Positions 1 to 11,081 of a DNA stretch of 64,000 nucleotides are shown one piece after another. The position numbers were made by a program, and so were the translations under genes. The stretch covers positions 1,736,001 through 1,800,000 of the forward strand of contig CP012820.1 of assembly GCA_001936135.1 (NCBI GenBank). Direction: 5' to 3'. Positions within the stretch are counted from its first letter, which is position 1, and each line of letters begins with the position of its first letter. A model generated the notes under the pieces. The model was not told the origin of the DNA, did no database searches, and saw nothing but the letters and a program-made list of their open reading frames with translations. Source of the DNA: Saccharomycopsis fibuligera x Saccharomycopsis cf. fibuligera (taxonomy: Eukaryota > Ascomycota > Saccharomycetes > Ascoideales > Saccharomycopsidaceae).

Positions 1-1313
1 TGGCAATGTGTTCAACTTTTCTGTGCCAATGGAACAATTAGGTTGCTATTTGATGCTGCTTCCGCGACAGCTGTAAATTGCCTTACGATCTTAGTGATGA
101 TTTACTACAAGATACATTGTCAAGTTTCTGGTCATTGATTGCAAAGGGCAAGACAGCAAAATTCTCAAGGGAGTCTGTAATTTTCACTCGGTAGTTAAGT
201 TTGGGTAACTTATTTAGTGTCTAGGCACAAAGTGATTAATCAAAAAGTTAGTTTTAGTTATCATCACCTGTTCTCTGTGTTCGTTTGTGCTCTTACAATT
301 TAAAAATAAAAATGCTACTTGAGTTGCATTTTTTGAGCAAGCTTTGTTCTTCATGTTGAGTGTTTTTTTTTTTTTTGTTTTTTTTGTTTTTTTTTCGTTT
401 TTTTTTGTTTGTTTGTTTTTTGTTTGTTTTTTGTTTGTTTTTTATTTGGTATTTCAACAAGCATCAAGCGACCCTGACGTACCTGTCAACTATGAATACT
501 CGACTTTTCATTTTTTCATTGTCAATTGTTTCTTCATTGAAAAAACAGGGCTTTTTAGCAACCAGCTAATTTCAAAAAATCATTGGTTGCTTATATATAA
601 GAACATACGGCTAGCCCGTTGGGGCTTTATTCCATTTTCGTCAGTTCTTGGCAAATGTCCATAAAGGGCTCTAGTTTCGAATTGCAATTTTTGCTTCTTC
701 TTCTAAGACATAGATATGAATAAAAGAAAGCGCCAATGTGCTAGATGCCAACTTCTATTGCTTCTAAATGCCTACCAGCAGTAGTATTATACATTCTTAT
801 GTGTAAGGCCATATATTAGGCTTTCCCACCGAGGCAATCCACTGAAGGTGACAAGACTTTGACTTCCATGCGAGAATTTCCTCGGAAGTAAAGCTGGTAT
901 ATCAACGTTGATTATATCTGGTGCTCGGCTATGTAAGGTATTAATTATGTGACCTCACTCCGACACTAATTAATGAACCTGGAACAGAAAAGCGAAACTT
1001 TGAGATGGGCAAACAGGCTTACTAAACCAATCAAAATACCCAGGCCGAAAAAGAAAATTTCTGATTAGCGAACTGCCCGACTACATGAAGTTCGACTTTG
1101 GCATTTTTGCTGTTCTGATGTTAGTCATAAAAAGTAAGTTCCCAATAGTATGTACGATTTTTTTCGATAAATAATACATCTGGGTAAACATACCTTGACA
1201 GAATGACGTTTCCTTCTCCGAAAATCCCTGTTTGTTTGCGATAACAAAAAAAAGTTGTCATAGTCTTTTCAACCGAACGCTGTAAGGGGCTTTCTCTATT
1301 CACTATCTCTAAT

Positions 1314-1346
<33 letters not shown>

Positions 1347-1439
1347 GTTTTTGTATATTTTCTTTCTTATTTGGGATGTTATTTTGATGAATTTGCCAAG
1401 CTGTCAACAGAAAAGGAATTAGATGTTCTTGGACCAATT

Positions 1440-1470
<31 letters not shown>

Positions 1471-2692
1471 GGATGAACCGATGACTTACTTGCCTTAAAA
1501 GCAGGAATGGCGCTTGGTATCACATTTTTAAAAATAACATGTATTGTGTAAATTTACCATATCCTATCGGTGTATGTCCGTAAGTCTTAATGTTTCGGCA
1601 CATTTTTGCCCTAAAGCACGCGTCGCCATCCCTGTAGTTTTATATCTTCGATAAACTTCTCGTTTCACCACAATTTATTTTTTTCTTGATGCTGCACTGA
1701 AAAAATGATGAGAAAAATTTATTGGACAGAGTAGTTGGAGTTAAAGTAATAAAGATAGCTGCCGGTACTTTCAATGATTCTTATAATCAAAAGAAAGTTC
1801 TTGCAAAAGAGCTTCCAGAAATTATTCTGTACTTTTCTAATATTCTTTAGTCTCTTTTTGTTTCATCTCTTGAAATAGTAGCGATGCTAACTTTCGTCTC
1901 CACAAGAGCATTCTAACGTTTATCAAATGAACATTATCAGTAATACAAAAAGTCGAATTATTGCGTTTCGCACAAATTTCGTGTTTCAAAAGTGCGCTCT
2001 AAGACTGCTCGTAATATTTTAGACGCTATTGTCTGCACTCTTCATATGCTACATTAAAGAGATAGGGATTATTTTGTTTGCTCAAAATCCTCAGTTGAAG
2101 TTTCTCGATTAGTTGATAGTCTGTACAAAGCAACAATATAAACAGCTAGCCCCGCAAAGTAAATTTTTTTCCAAAAAACAAAAAAAAAAGTCATCACATT
2201 TTTCGAAAAAAAAAAAAGACCCACATCCAATTAGCGAAAAAAATTGTTCCCAAACTTAATGATGATTTCCCTCTTCATGTTGGGGATGAGAAATCCTGAT
2301 TTAGATTTAGCTTCACATATTGGTCACGTGCAAGAAAGCCATCAATTTTTCTATGTTTGTTTATTCTTTTTTTCCCTTCTTTTCCCAGTGAATGGCGTTA
2401 GCTTTTTGCTTATTTTTATTTATATGTTCAGTTTGTTTATCTTTGATGAAGACTCACAACTTCAAAGTTTTCAGCAGATAGAGGAGTGCTTTTAGAAAAT
2501 TAGCGCTATAGTGAACATTCCCATCGGTTTTTACTGATTGCAAAAGCTATATTACAGCCAATTGAAGGAAGAGCAGGAAAAAAAAGACGGAACATTGCAA
2601 AAATCACCCCTGACGCGCATTGTTTACCAACAGTGCCATAACAATCAAAATTATAAAAGGCCACTGCTCAAAATTGAAGATATTTACTGATT
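1..2692. other. Gene-free left flank
   Basis: No convincing coding region is visible on either strand. The open frames are short and made of homopolymer translations (poly-Phe from T runs near 360-440). It holds an AAC microsatellite at 1316-1346 and a T9/A24 tract at 1438-1470. A TATAAAA element at 2652-2658 lies about 40 bases before the ATG at 2693 and is a plausible TATA box for that gene. Confidence 0.6.
1316..1346. repeat. AAC/CAA trinucleotide microsatellite
   Basis: About ten uninterrupted AAC units in non-coding DNA. Confidence 0.9.
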
Positions 2693-4489
2693 ATGGATGC
2701 ATTTTCTTTAGCGTATCAGCAGCATCTTGAACTCACAAAACAGCATGAGGAGCTGAAGCAAAGGATTGCTCAACTTGAAAACAATTTACTGGCTGTATCC
2801 AAGCAGGTGAACCAATTGAAAGCCGAGAATAAATCATTGGAAACTAAGGTGCAGAATTTAACTTCAAACAATTATGAATTGAATTTGAAGTTGCAAAATT
2901 TCCAAAGTGAAGCACTTCTTGAAGAACTTGATAGCGTTAAAGAGTTTCTTACCCACAACGCAGAGCGATTCAAAGACGCCAGTCAGAGAATAGGGTCGCT
3001 TATAAGTGGCTTGAATGATACTGGCGATAAAAGTGCTAGTGGAAGATTGATTGCCTATCCAGACCAAGGTCAACCACAGCTACCAGATCTGCAACTGCAA
3101 CCACAATCACAAGCACAACCGCAAGTACCAGTGCCAAATGTTAGAAATATTCCATTGTTTAGAAGCTCTACATTGAATAAGACAAATAAGATCTCTGCAA
3201 TCAAACTCATACCAATTACCCAAAAAAATACAGAAAATAAGCTAGCCTTTCAAGGACAATCAACATCAGAGCAAGAAACGGGACCAGATCGTCAACCTAG
3301 TGCAAGTCGTAAACTGCCAAGTTCTGCCGCCAACGACCAAGGTTCAACAGCACAAGGAGAAATCAACGTCAGAGGCACTGCTGAACATGAATCAGATGTG
3401 GAAAATAATGAAACGCTAGAACCTAGGGCTGTGCAAACTACCAACAATAATAAAAGCAATCAACGCAATAACGAAAATAGTACAGGGTCTGCCATTGATG
3501 TGGAAGAGACGGTTGACGGTATCAAAGCTAACAGCTCCCAGGCACACAATGATAGTGTACTGAATAAATCTAACATTTTAGAACACATCCTCAATGATGA
3601 GCCGCAACCACCTCAACCAACACAGCATCCTAGTCAGCAGCCTGATGAGCCAATGCATGAACAAGACAATGAAGGACAGGACCCAGATCAACAGCAGAAG
3701 CAGCAGCAACAGCAAAATCAACAAAATCAACAAAATCGAGAAAACAAAGAGCCCGATGAATATGATCCAGCACCATATCACCAGCAGCAACATACCGCAC
3801 ACCAACCTCAAGACCAAGTCATACAGTCATCTAGTTCTCAAGATAGAGAGCCACAACTTGCAGCGCCATATTCTCAGCCGACAACAATGGAACGCGAACC
3901 AGCACAGCTGTTAGTACGCAATCGTAGCACAATTGATGAAGAGCATTATCCTGGCTTGAGTGCCAATACGCTCACCAATGCTCCCTGTGATAGTACCGAG
4001 AATATACATCCAAAAGAGCTGTTCATCACTTCTGTAAATTCGGATGCACAAGCTGGACAGACTCAGCATGACAAATATGGTTTGTTATCTCAGTCACTGG
4101 TGCGGTCGCCCACAAAGTCGAACGGCTCTTCTGACGAAGAAGATGATGGTGCTGCTCCCAAAAGAAGAAAAAAGAACCCAAAAGCCAAAGCTGAAGGCAA
4201 AGATAATATTACAGCAAAGTTGGAGGTTTTGGCATTGAAAAGAAAATATTTCTTTAAAGTTAGAAAAACAACCAAGTTTTACAAATTGATGAATAATATT
4301 TGCAAGAAGCTTGAGGTTCCGGTGGATAAGATCAGGTTTTATCATCAAGGGAAGGTGGTGGTGCCTACCTTGAGTCCACAAAAATTGTCAAACGACCCGT
4401 CATTAGATATTTTGGTTAGAATAGCTAACAACGATTATGAGGATATTGAAGGGAGATATGAAGATCCTTCTTCAAAGAAATTACTTTAG
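2693..4489 (+). CDS. Coiled-coil protein with C-terminal SUMO-like domain
   Basis: Complete 598-residue frame from an ATG preceded by a TATA-like element. Residues 1-85 form a leucine-heptad coiled coil rich in E, K, Q and L. Residues 110-420 are disordered and Q/N/P-rich, including poly-Q. A basic stretch around 487-503 (PKRRKKNPKAKAEGK) looks like a nuclear localisation signal. Residues 506-578 read as a SUMO-like (Rad60-SLD type) beta-grasp domain: YFFKVRKTTKFYKLMNNIC matches the SUMO beta2-alpha1 pattern, followed by KIRFYHQGKVV (beta3, RF-[YH]-x-G) and DPSLDILVRI in place of the SUMO D-x-D-x-I-E strand. There is no di-glycine end; the domain is followed by an acidic tail, so it should act as an interaction module, not a modifier. 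I do not recognise the full-length protein. A nuclear role in SUMO-dependent assembly is inference. It shares this architecture with the gene at 17693. Confidence 0.85.
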   Translation: MDAFSLAYQQHLELTKQHEELKQRIAQLENNLLAVSKQVNQLKAENKSLETKVQNLTSNNYELNLKLQNFQSEALLEELDSVKEFLTHNAERFKDASQRIGSLISGLNDTGDKSASGRLIAYPDQGQPQLPDLQLQPQSQAQPQVPVPNVRNIPLFRSSTLNKTNKISAIKLIPITQKNTENKLAFQGQSTSEQETGPDRQPSASRKLPSSAANDQGSTAQGEINVRGTAEHESDVENNETLEPRAVQTTNNNKSNQRNNENSTGSAIDVEETVDGIKANSSQAHNDSVLNKSNILEHILNDEPQPPQPTQHPSQQPDEPMHEQDNEGQDPDQQQKQQQQQNQQNQQNRENKEPDEYDPAPYHQQQHTAHQPQDQVIQSSSSQDREPQLAAPYSQPTTMEREPAQLLVRNRSTIDEEHYPGLSANTLTNAPCDSTENIHPKELFITSVNSDAQAGQTQHDKYGLLSQSLVRSPTKSNGSSDEEDDGAAPKRRKKNPKAKAEGKDNITAKLEVLALKRKYFFKVRKTTKFYKLMNNICKKLEVPVDKIRFYHQGKVVVPTLSPQKLSNDPSLDILVRIANNDYEDIEGRYEDPSSKKLL

Positions 4490-5128
4490 AGCACCTATTT
4501 GAATGATTTTACTTTTCTTTTCGCCTTATTATACATTTTTCCTTAGACTCCTTTACTAAGCTTTTCCTTTTCCTTTGTTTGCTTGTCTTCTGCTAGTAGC
4601 TACTTGTAATTACTCGATCAGTACACCGCTTGGTCTATTATGTTGTTGATCTTGTAAGTTTAGCATGGAAATGTCAGCGGCCAGTATGGTATGTTGCAGG
4701 GTGGGGTCGCCCGGCCGATGGCAGAAAAGCCTGCTGCCCATCGAGGAAAAGGAACGGTGAAGTGGTTAAACCGCAAGCACAAGACAAGAAAAAATAAAAT
4801 GAGGCTTCTATTATCATCACTATCGTTATTATTTTTGACAGCGGATTATTTTCACGTATCGCTATTTGCCAACCGCACTGCACGCTGAAAGCCGAATTTG
4901 TTTTTTGCTAATCAACTGCTTTTAAGTTACTCATTAGCTTGGATTCTTAACTTGCTTCGTTAACGAATTTTCAACGTGTCAACGATAAAGCAATACAACT
5001 AATCCGTTCCCGATAGTTTCTCACATTGAATCAGTTAGCTTAAGAACACACGTTCACTACTACACTTTCTTTTTTTTTCTTTGGCACACCATAGACACAA
5101 AAATATCAAATAACATATTCAAGCGGCA
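4490..5128. other. Intergenic region before CNB1
   Basis: T-rich 3' flank of the preceding gene followed by the CNB1 promoter. Short overlapping frames on both strands near 4674-4888 show no domain or codon bias and are not called. Confidence 0.5.
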
Positions 5129-5850
5129 ATGGGTGTGGGATCATCAAAGATTGTCGACGACCTCATGGAGGGCACCAATTGTAAGTAATGCACTGCGCTT
5201 TTTAGGTTCACTGGGTGGTAAAGGCCTGGAATTTTTTGTTTTGCAACGGAGCGCTAAGTAGTTATAGGGCGTTACAGATGTTTACTGCTGATAGTCAGTA
5301 TAGCCGCATGACGGTTAGGTGAACGAGCAGAACGCCCGGTTAGCATTATGGCGAACCAATACTAACAACCGTTTTAGTCGACCGGGAAGACATAGATAGA
5401 CTTAGAAAAAGATTTATGAAGCTTGATAAGGACAAGTCCGGTACGATCGAAAAAGACGAATTTTCTTCAATACCAGGAGTGTCGTCAAATCCATTGGCCC
5501 CAAGATTAATGGACGTGTTTGACGAAGATGGTGGTGGTGACATTGATTTCCAAGAGTTTATCAGCGCACTTAGTGTGTTCAGCGGTAAGAGTACCAAAGA
5601 CGAGAAATTGAAGTTCGCATTCAAAGTGTACGATATTGATAGAGACGGCTACATATCCAACGGTGAGTTGTTCATTGTGTTGAAGATGATGGTGGGGAAG
5701 AACTTGGAGGACGAGCAATTGCAGCAAATTGTGGATAAAACCATAATGGAGGCTGACCAGGACGGTGATGGGAAGTTGTCCTTTACAGAGTTCAAGAAAG
5801 CAGTTGACAATACCGAGGTCGCCAGCGCTTTGACGTTAACGCTGTTCTAG
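5129..5850 (+). CDS. CNB1: Calcineurin regulatory subunit B (spliced)
   Basis: Regulatory subunit of the Ca2+/calmodulin-dependent phosphatase calcineurin. Model: join(5129..5180,5378..5850), 174 residues, the usual family length. Exon 1 encodes [17 protein letters not shown] plus one base; Gly2 with Ser6 is an N-myristoylation signal, as in known CNB proteins. Four EF hands are intact: loops at about residues 34-45 ([12 protein letters not shown]), 66-77 ([12 protein letters not shown]), 103-114 ([12 protein letters not shown]) and 144-155 ([12 protein letters not shown]). All have acidic residues at positions 1, 3 and 12 except where Gly or Lys substitutions occur in the odd positions, so Ca2+ binding is expected. 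The intron joins codon 18 (Phe) in phase 1; an intron just after the start is also seen in S. cerevisiae CNB1. The penultimate residue is encoded by CTG. The identification is firm. Confidence 0.96.
5181..5377 (+). other. CNB1 intron
   Basis: A 197-base intron with donor GTAAGT at 5181, an exact TACTAAC branch site at 5360-5366 and acceptor TTTTAG ending at 5377. Without splicing the frame stops two codons into the intron (TAA). Confidence 0.93.
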
Positions 5851-5956
5851 TTGGTGCGGTGGCGCACCTTGTGTTTGCTATTGTGGGTGGTTGAGGAGTT
5901 TTTGTTTTATTTTGTTACGGTTCTGCCAGACCAGTCAGTACCATTACCATTGTTAG

Positions 5957-5990
<34 letters not shown>

Positions 5991-6457
5991 CTTATTATTT
6001 TTATTATTATTTTTATTATTATCGTCGTCATTGTTATTATCATTAATATCACTATTTTTTCTATATACGTCTATATGCCGTTTTTGGGTGTCTTGCGCAA
6101 CCTTGCCGCTTCCTGGTTGATCCACATTTACGTTCGTGCTGCCAAACGGCTTGCACATTGCGATGAGCTTTGCCACGTAAGTGTGGCTGGTGTGGTAGCC
6201 GGTTCCCTTGCTAGGACACCTCTTTTTTGCTAATAGGCATCCTATACACATTAGTTGACAGCTCACCCACCGTTGAGGAAAGCGATATTTAGGTCAGCAA
6301 GAGAGTCGTTCTACTGCCTGCTATTAGTAGCTTATTTTTCATTGAACGAAGCCCCATTCCTTTGCTCATTGGCCGCAACAGCCCAAAAACTCTGCTTTCC
6401 CAAGTATCACAACGCCCAGGCCAGCTTCACGAGTATACATAGTGTACTGATTGCACA
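5851..6457. other. Intergenic region with microsatellites
   Basis: 3' flank of CNB1 and promoter of the WD40 gene. It contains an 11-copy GTT repeat (5958-5990) followed directly by ATT-rich sequence to about 6055. The encoded poly-Leu and poly-Asn frames are artefacts of the repeat. Confidence 0.6.
5958..5990. repeat. GTT trinucleotide microsatellite
   Basis: Eleven GTT units, followed by an imperfect TTA/ATT array. Confidence 0.9.
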
Positions 6458-9400
6458 ATGCTCAACGCCGGCACAGGGCTCTTCCCCTACAGCGGCTTCT
6501 ACAAGCACGAATGGCCGCCCTTCGAGAACTCTGCTACTCCTCTCTCTGCGTGGTGCAGCAGCCGGCACATGCCCTCGGCAGCGTCTCGTGCTCAGCACCC
6601 CTCCTCCGTCAACAACCCCACCCCCGCCGCCGCCGTCGCCGCCGTCGCCGTCCCCGCGGCTGCCGCTGCTGCTGCCGCGGCTGCTGCTGCTGATCGCCAG
6701 ATTAAAAAGTATTCAACCGCCGTGTCCGATGCTCATGCCGACAATGCTCACGCTCCTAGGGCTCCTCAAACTCGCCAAAGTCCCCAAAGTGCGCCGCCGC
6801 CCATTGACGTTCTCATCGAGAGGGTTAAACGCAATACAAGAGACTCTATCATGTTCCTCCCGCTGAAGTACGTCGCTCCGCAGTCAACTTTGCTCAACCC
6901 GGCATCCACTGTTTGCCCCGTGAACCATTTGGACATCAACAGCGTCGGCATCATCAGGAGTGAGAATTCCTTGGACTTCTCAAATGTCGAGGGAACCTAC
7001 AAGCAGACAGTATTCCTTGTCATTTCCAGAACGCCCTTAGGCTCCGAGGATCCCAATACTTACATTGCCCTTCCTCCCTCATTCCAGCCAAACAAGTCCA
7101 AGATTTTTGCCAATTACAATTTTGCTCTCACTAGCAACAGCAGCAGCTTGGTGGCCAATGCGGAATCCAGCTACAATGCGGGCAGCGGGAATGAGGGCAG
7201 TCTGAACAATAATGGTGGCAACAGTAACAACATGGGTAGCAGCAACGCTGGTGGCAACGGGCCGTATTCCGCTGATGATGCAAGCAAATCAAGCGCTCTA
7301 CCGAATGATTCTTATGGCGCTTATAACAACAGTAACAACGGCTACAGTAACGGCGGCAGCTCCGCCGGCGCTGACAACTCGACAGCAGAAAAGTTGCCAT
7401 TCGGCTCCAATGTCAATCCTCTTCTTCCTGACCCGTTCAAATTTGTCCATATAACTCCGGGGTGTGATAGCCGCTACGTTAGAGTAAAATTTGCACACTC
7501 TGCGGCGTCTGCATCGTCTGCATCGCAAGCATCGCAAGCATCCGAAAACGCCAAACTGAAAAAGTTGTGGGGCAACAAAAATGGATTTATGGGCGCAGTG
7601 AATAGCAGCTTGAATGTCAACAATACCAATAACACCAGCAATACAGATGGGTTGAGGTCCCCGAAAACCCTGGTGGTAAGAAACTCCTCAACTTTCATCT
7701 CCAGAGCGCTTCCGGTGGAAAACTTTAGCAAGAAACTAAACGCCAGTGACTCGTTAATGCATAACTACAATGGCAAAGTTCTCAATCTCTACTCCTTGAG
7801 AGCAAACGTTTCCCCTAAAATTAACACCAAAGAAATCGTCGATGACAATCCTTTGATCAGAGTTGTCTTCACCTCCACAATTTCCTGCGTCACCTCAAGG
7901 CTCAGCGGCGCTCCAGGTTCAAGCGGTTTGAAACTTGACATTCTCGTTGGCTTCATTAGTGGTGATATATTTTGGTACGACCCGTATGTCAACAAGTACA
8001 CTAGGTTCAACAAGCACGGAAGGCTTGTCAAGGGCAGCCCCGTGTTGGATTTGAAATGGTACAACAACGGGCAAGACTTTGTTGCGGTGTTTGGCGATGG
8101 CTCTATATTGACGTTTAGCCGCAACAAAGATGAAGACGAAAATCACTATTATAATGTCATAAAAAACAAAGCCAGACAGCAGCAAAGTAATACAAACAAT
8201 GGCGGCAAGTTCTTGAGAGTTCTCAAGTCAGTGTACAGCGGCTCAGAATTGAACCCAACTGGACACTACAAAGTCTCTTCTTCGCCACTTACCTCAATCA
8301 ATTTATTCAAGAGCGATAATTACAATGGCGGTTCCTCTGCCGCAGCTAGCCATAGTAGTAGCGCTAACAACTTAAACGGTCTTGGAGTCAATTCTGCCGC
8401 TGGAGCTTTCAGTAACTTGGCCAGCGTTACTGGCGATGATGGCTTTTTGAGAATTTTGGATTTGGCGAATGAATCGTTGACCGATATTATTCCAAGTTAT
8501 TTTTCAAGCTTATTCTGCTCTGCATGGTCCCCTGATGGTAAGTACTTAGCCATAGGTGGCGAAGATGACTTGATAAGCATTTTTGAAGTGGGTAACAGCT
8601 ATCATTATCTACAACAGCAACAACAACAAATAAGAGAAGCTACCAGTAGTGCTCCTGGTTCTCCTGCTAGAGGCCAAGGTGGTGCCACGCCATCAATGAA
8701 AAACAATAACAGTGTTGGTAACTCTAGCAACTATTCCCAATTTAGGCTAGTCGCTAGACTCGAGGGACACTATTCATGGATAAGATCAATTCAGTTTGAT
8801 GAAGTCAGATCACCGCCGCAGTTGATTACTTCGCCGGTGAATTACAGAATTGGATCAGTTGGAGATGATGGGAAGTTGTTGCTATGGGACTTCTCCCCAA
8901 GGTTGTTACCAAAGGTGAAAACACAAGTGAGATTAACGAGCAAGCATCACCATAATCATCATCACTATAACCATCACAACCAAAGTAATAGAAGCCCGGC
9001 AAATGGAACTACAGGTGCCAGAAAAAGAAGCAATACTGCATCCAGTCGGACAAAAGCTGATGGCAGTTCACAACAATTTCAATTGCCAATAAGTGGTAAT
9101 CAGCCAAGGAGCCTTGCTCAAGCCATGGCCACCGCGGGTCTTATTTCAAAACCAGTCAACAGCCCTACTTCGCCTGTAAATGGCAATGGGAGTAGCGGAG
9201 AGGCAGCACTAGGGACTGGAAACAGTCTCCACAATGTCAACTCATTATCCAAAAATAGTTTAGTTAACAGCACCGCTTCTTACAATAATATCTACAATAT
9301 CCAGACAACAGTTGTACATGAAAGAGTGCCAAAGTCTGCTATACCATTTGTTCAGCCTGTTATTATGGTGGACTGCGGATTAGGCCGATTAGCTTCAGTT

Positions 9401-9478
9401 CAGTTTACCGATGATGGGATTTGGGTCACTAGCGCTGGTGGCGATATTCGCAAATGGGAGCGTCCAAAGAGCGGCTAG
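6458..9478 (+). CDS. WD40 protein of the CreC/WDR20 family
   Basis: Complete 1006-residue protein. The core resembles Aspergillus CreC and animal WDR20, WD40 proteins that bind and activate a USP12/46-type deubiquitinase (CreB; S. pombe Ubp9 with Bun62). Telling blocks are VGFISGDIFWYDPYVNKYTR (about residues 490-515), then SPVLDLKWYNNGQDFVAVFGDGSI; ASVTGDDGFLRILDLANES with AWSPDGKYLAIGGEDDLISIF (about 650-710); and LEGHYSWIRSIQFD with GDDGKLLLWDF (about 770-820). A last blade near residue 980 (VQFTDDGIWVTSAGGDIRKW) closes the propeller. Long N/S/G-rich and His/Asn-rich inserts interrupt the blades. The first 130 residues are odd: GC-rich DNA, a poly-Ala run at 57-78 and no visible conservation. 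Translation could therefore start later, for example at Met132 (IMFLPLKYV). A role in deubiquitination or catabolite repression is by family only. Confidence 0.85.
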   Translation: MLNAGTGLFPYSGFYKHEWPPFENSATPLSAWCSSRHMPSAASRAQHPSSVNNPTPAAAVAAVAVPAAAAAAAAAAAADRQIKKYSTAVSDAHADNAHAPRAPQTRQSPQSAPPPIDVLIERVKRNTRDSIMFLPLKYVAPQSTLLNPASTVCPVNHLDINSVGIIRSENSLDFSNVEGTYKQTVFLVISRTPLGSEDPNTYIALPPSFQPNKSKIFANYNFALTSNSSSLVANAESSYNAGSGNEGSLNNNGGNSNNMGSSNAGGNGPYSADDASKSSALPNDSYGAYNNSNNGYSNGGSSAGADNSTAEKLPFGSNVNPLLPDPFKFVHITPGCDSRYVRVKFAHSAASASSASQASQASENAKLKKLWGNKNGFMGAVNSSLNVNNTNNTSNTDGLRSPKTLVVRNSSTFISRALPVENFSKKLNASDSLMHNYNGKVLNLYSLRANVSPKINTKEIVDDNPLIRVVFTSTISCVTSRLSGAPGSSGLKLDILVGFISGDIFWYDPYVNKYTRFNKHGRLVKGSPVLDLKWYNNGQDFVAVFGDGSILTFSRNKDEDENHYYNVIKNKARQQQSNTNNGGKFLRVLKSVYSGSELNPTGHYKVSSSPLTSINLFKSDNYNGGSSAAASHSSSANNLNGLGVNSAAGAFSNLASVTGDDGFLRILDLANESLTDIIPSYFSSLFCSAWSPDGKYLAIGGEDDLISIFEVGNSYHYLQQQQQQIREATSSAPGSPARGQGGATPSMKNNNSVGNSSNYSQFRLVARLEGHYSWIRSIQFDEVRSPPQLITSPVNYRIGSVGDDGKLLLWDFSPRLLPKVKTQVRLTSKHHHNHHHYNHHNQSNRSPANGTTGARKRSNTASSRTKADGSSQQFQLPISGNQPRSLAQAMATAGLISKPVNSPTSPVNGNGSSGEAALGTGNSLHNVNSLSKNSLVNSTASYNNIYNIQTTVVHERVPKSAIPFVQPVIMVDCGLGRLASVQFTDDGIWVTSAGGDIRKWERPKSG

Positions 9479-9913
9479 TTTCTTGGACCTTAGTTAATTG
9501 TCATATTTATGATTTGGCCTGTGTGTTTATATGTTTGTTACCTTGGGTGCTTTTGTTTTGTTATTTTGGGCCAAGCTTGCCCTTTGCAGATTGTTTCATT
9601 AACCTTTTGTTCTGTTTCTTTTTGTTGAAGCTTTCTGTTCATGAACTTAAAGCGTTTTATTTCTAATTCATTATATTTTTTTACGTTATTCCAGACTGAT
9701 ATTTTATCTCAAAAATTTAGGCCATTGGCAGCCGAAAGAACGACAAGCAATATTGCATAATGTTTTTATGTTTAACGAAGCAGAAAGTAATACGATTTTT
9801 ATAAACGCAACAACTTTCACTCCATGTTTTTTTTTATTTTTTTTTTTTTTTTTTGTGCGAAAGGTAAGTTAAAGAGAACTAATTCTTAATCGCGCCAATC
9901 TTGTAAAAAAAAA

Positions 9914-9914
<1 letters not shown>

Positions 9915-9949
<35 letters not shown>
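9915..9949. repeat. Poly(A) tract, 35 bases
   Basis: Uninterrupted A run, preceded by a shorter A9 run. Confidence 0.95.
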
Positions 9950-9950
<1 letters not shown>

Positions 9951-10843
9951 GAGATCAGTGATATTTTATTTTTTCTCTCTTGCTTATTTTCTATAATAAA
10001 ATTTGCCATGCTATTTCACCTATGCCGAGTCACGAATATGTCGCAGCTGGAATAAATGTATACTCGGTTGTCTTCCAGTCTACATATATTTTCAAGGCAC
10101 TGCATGTAAGCCGTTTGAAATTCCGAAGCTGAAATTCATACACAGTCTATTGCGTCTTTGAAATTTGGCTAAAAGCGATTGTAAAAATAGGTCAAAGTCA
10201 AGCATGAAATAATCCAGTAATTTTCTAGATACGCACTCAATTAGAAATTACCACGGAAGACATCGGCTCACTAAACGAAAACTAAATGTCGACACTGCGC
10301 AGCTGTCGCGCTGCATTATGTTTAGGTCAGCCAGGGTAAAGCAGACTGCAGCATGGCCTACCGTACAATCAACTGAGTCAGCAAGTTGGTCAACAAGACG
10401 GAAACTCTGAGCAGTGGATAAAGCTGTATGACTTTTGAGGAGTGACTTTTCAATTTAGTGGCAGATTAAAGATTGTCATAGACTGATCGAAAGATAAATA
10501 TCAGATTTGAGAACATATGCTATGAACAAAAGCAAAAAAATGAAATTAGAAACCTACATATGGCGTGATATCTTTTTTAATTAACTTTTTTCTTACCAAG
10601 GTATTGTCTGTTACAAGCAAAAAAAAAATAAAAAAAAAAAAAAAAAAAAAACCCTAGATCACTATTTTCTTGGGAAAAATCTAGCCAAAAGTCAACGATG
10701 CACAATTACAATACGTCTTCCTGTTTGTTGCTCTCAATTGAACCCCCATTGGCGATACGAACAATGGACTAGAGGGAGGAAAGTACTTCCGAGCATGTCT
10801 CGATCAAACAAGTTCTGGACAAAAAGATCATAAATCAGTGCAC

Positions 10844-10861
10844 GCTGGCTAGCTAGCCAGC
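10844..10861. repeat. 18-base perfect palindrome
   Basis: GCTGGCTAGCTAGCCAGC is its own reverse complement. Non-coding; function unknown. Confidence 0.9.
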
Positions 10862-11037
10862 TAGCTCCGCCTATCATTTTATATGGTACCGGAGACTGGG
10901 CATCTCATGGCAATGGCTGGCCTGCGCATTGTTTCTACGAGTATACTGAAGTTAAATATCCAAACCACAACTGTGTGGTTCCCGCATTTGCATCAATTAG
11001 CTGATGCAGAAATTAAAAAACCTTAGCTCAGTTAAAA

Positions 11038-11081
11038 TTTGAACAGAGTTTGAACAGAGTTGGAGCAGAGTTAGAACAGGG
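11038..11081 (+). repeat. 11-base tandem repeat, four copies
   Basis: Unit TTTGAACAGAG: two exact copies followed by two degenerate copies (TTGGAGCAGAG, TTAGAACAGGG). Confidence 0.85.

Noticed and set aside
344-664. Poly-Phe open frames
   Set aside because: Product of T-rich homopolymer sequence, with no ATG start for the longer one.
4674-4888. Overlapping small frames on both strands
   Set aside because: No domain, no codon bias, and antisense frames of equal length suggest chance.
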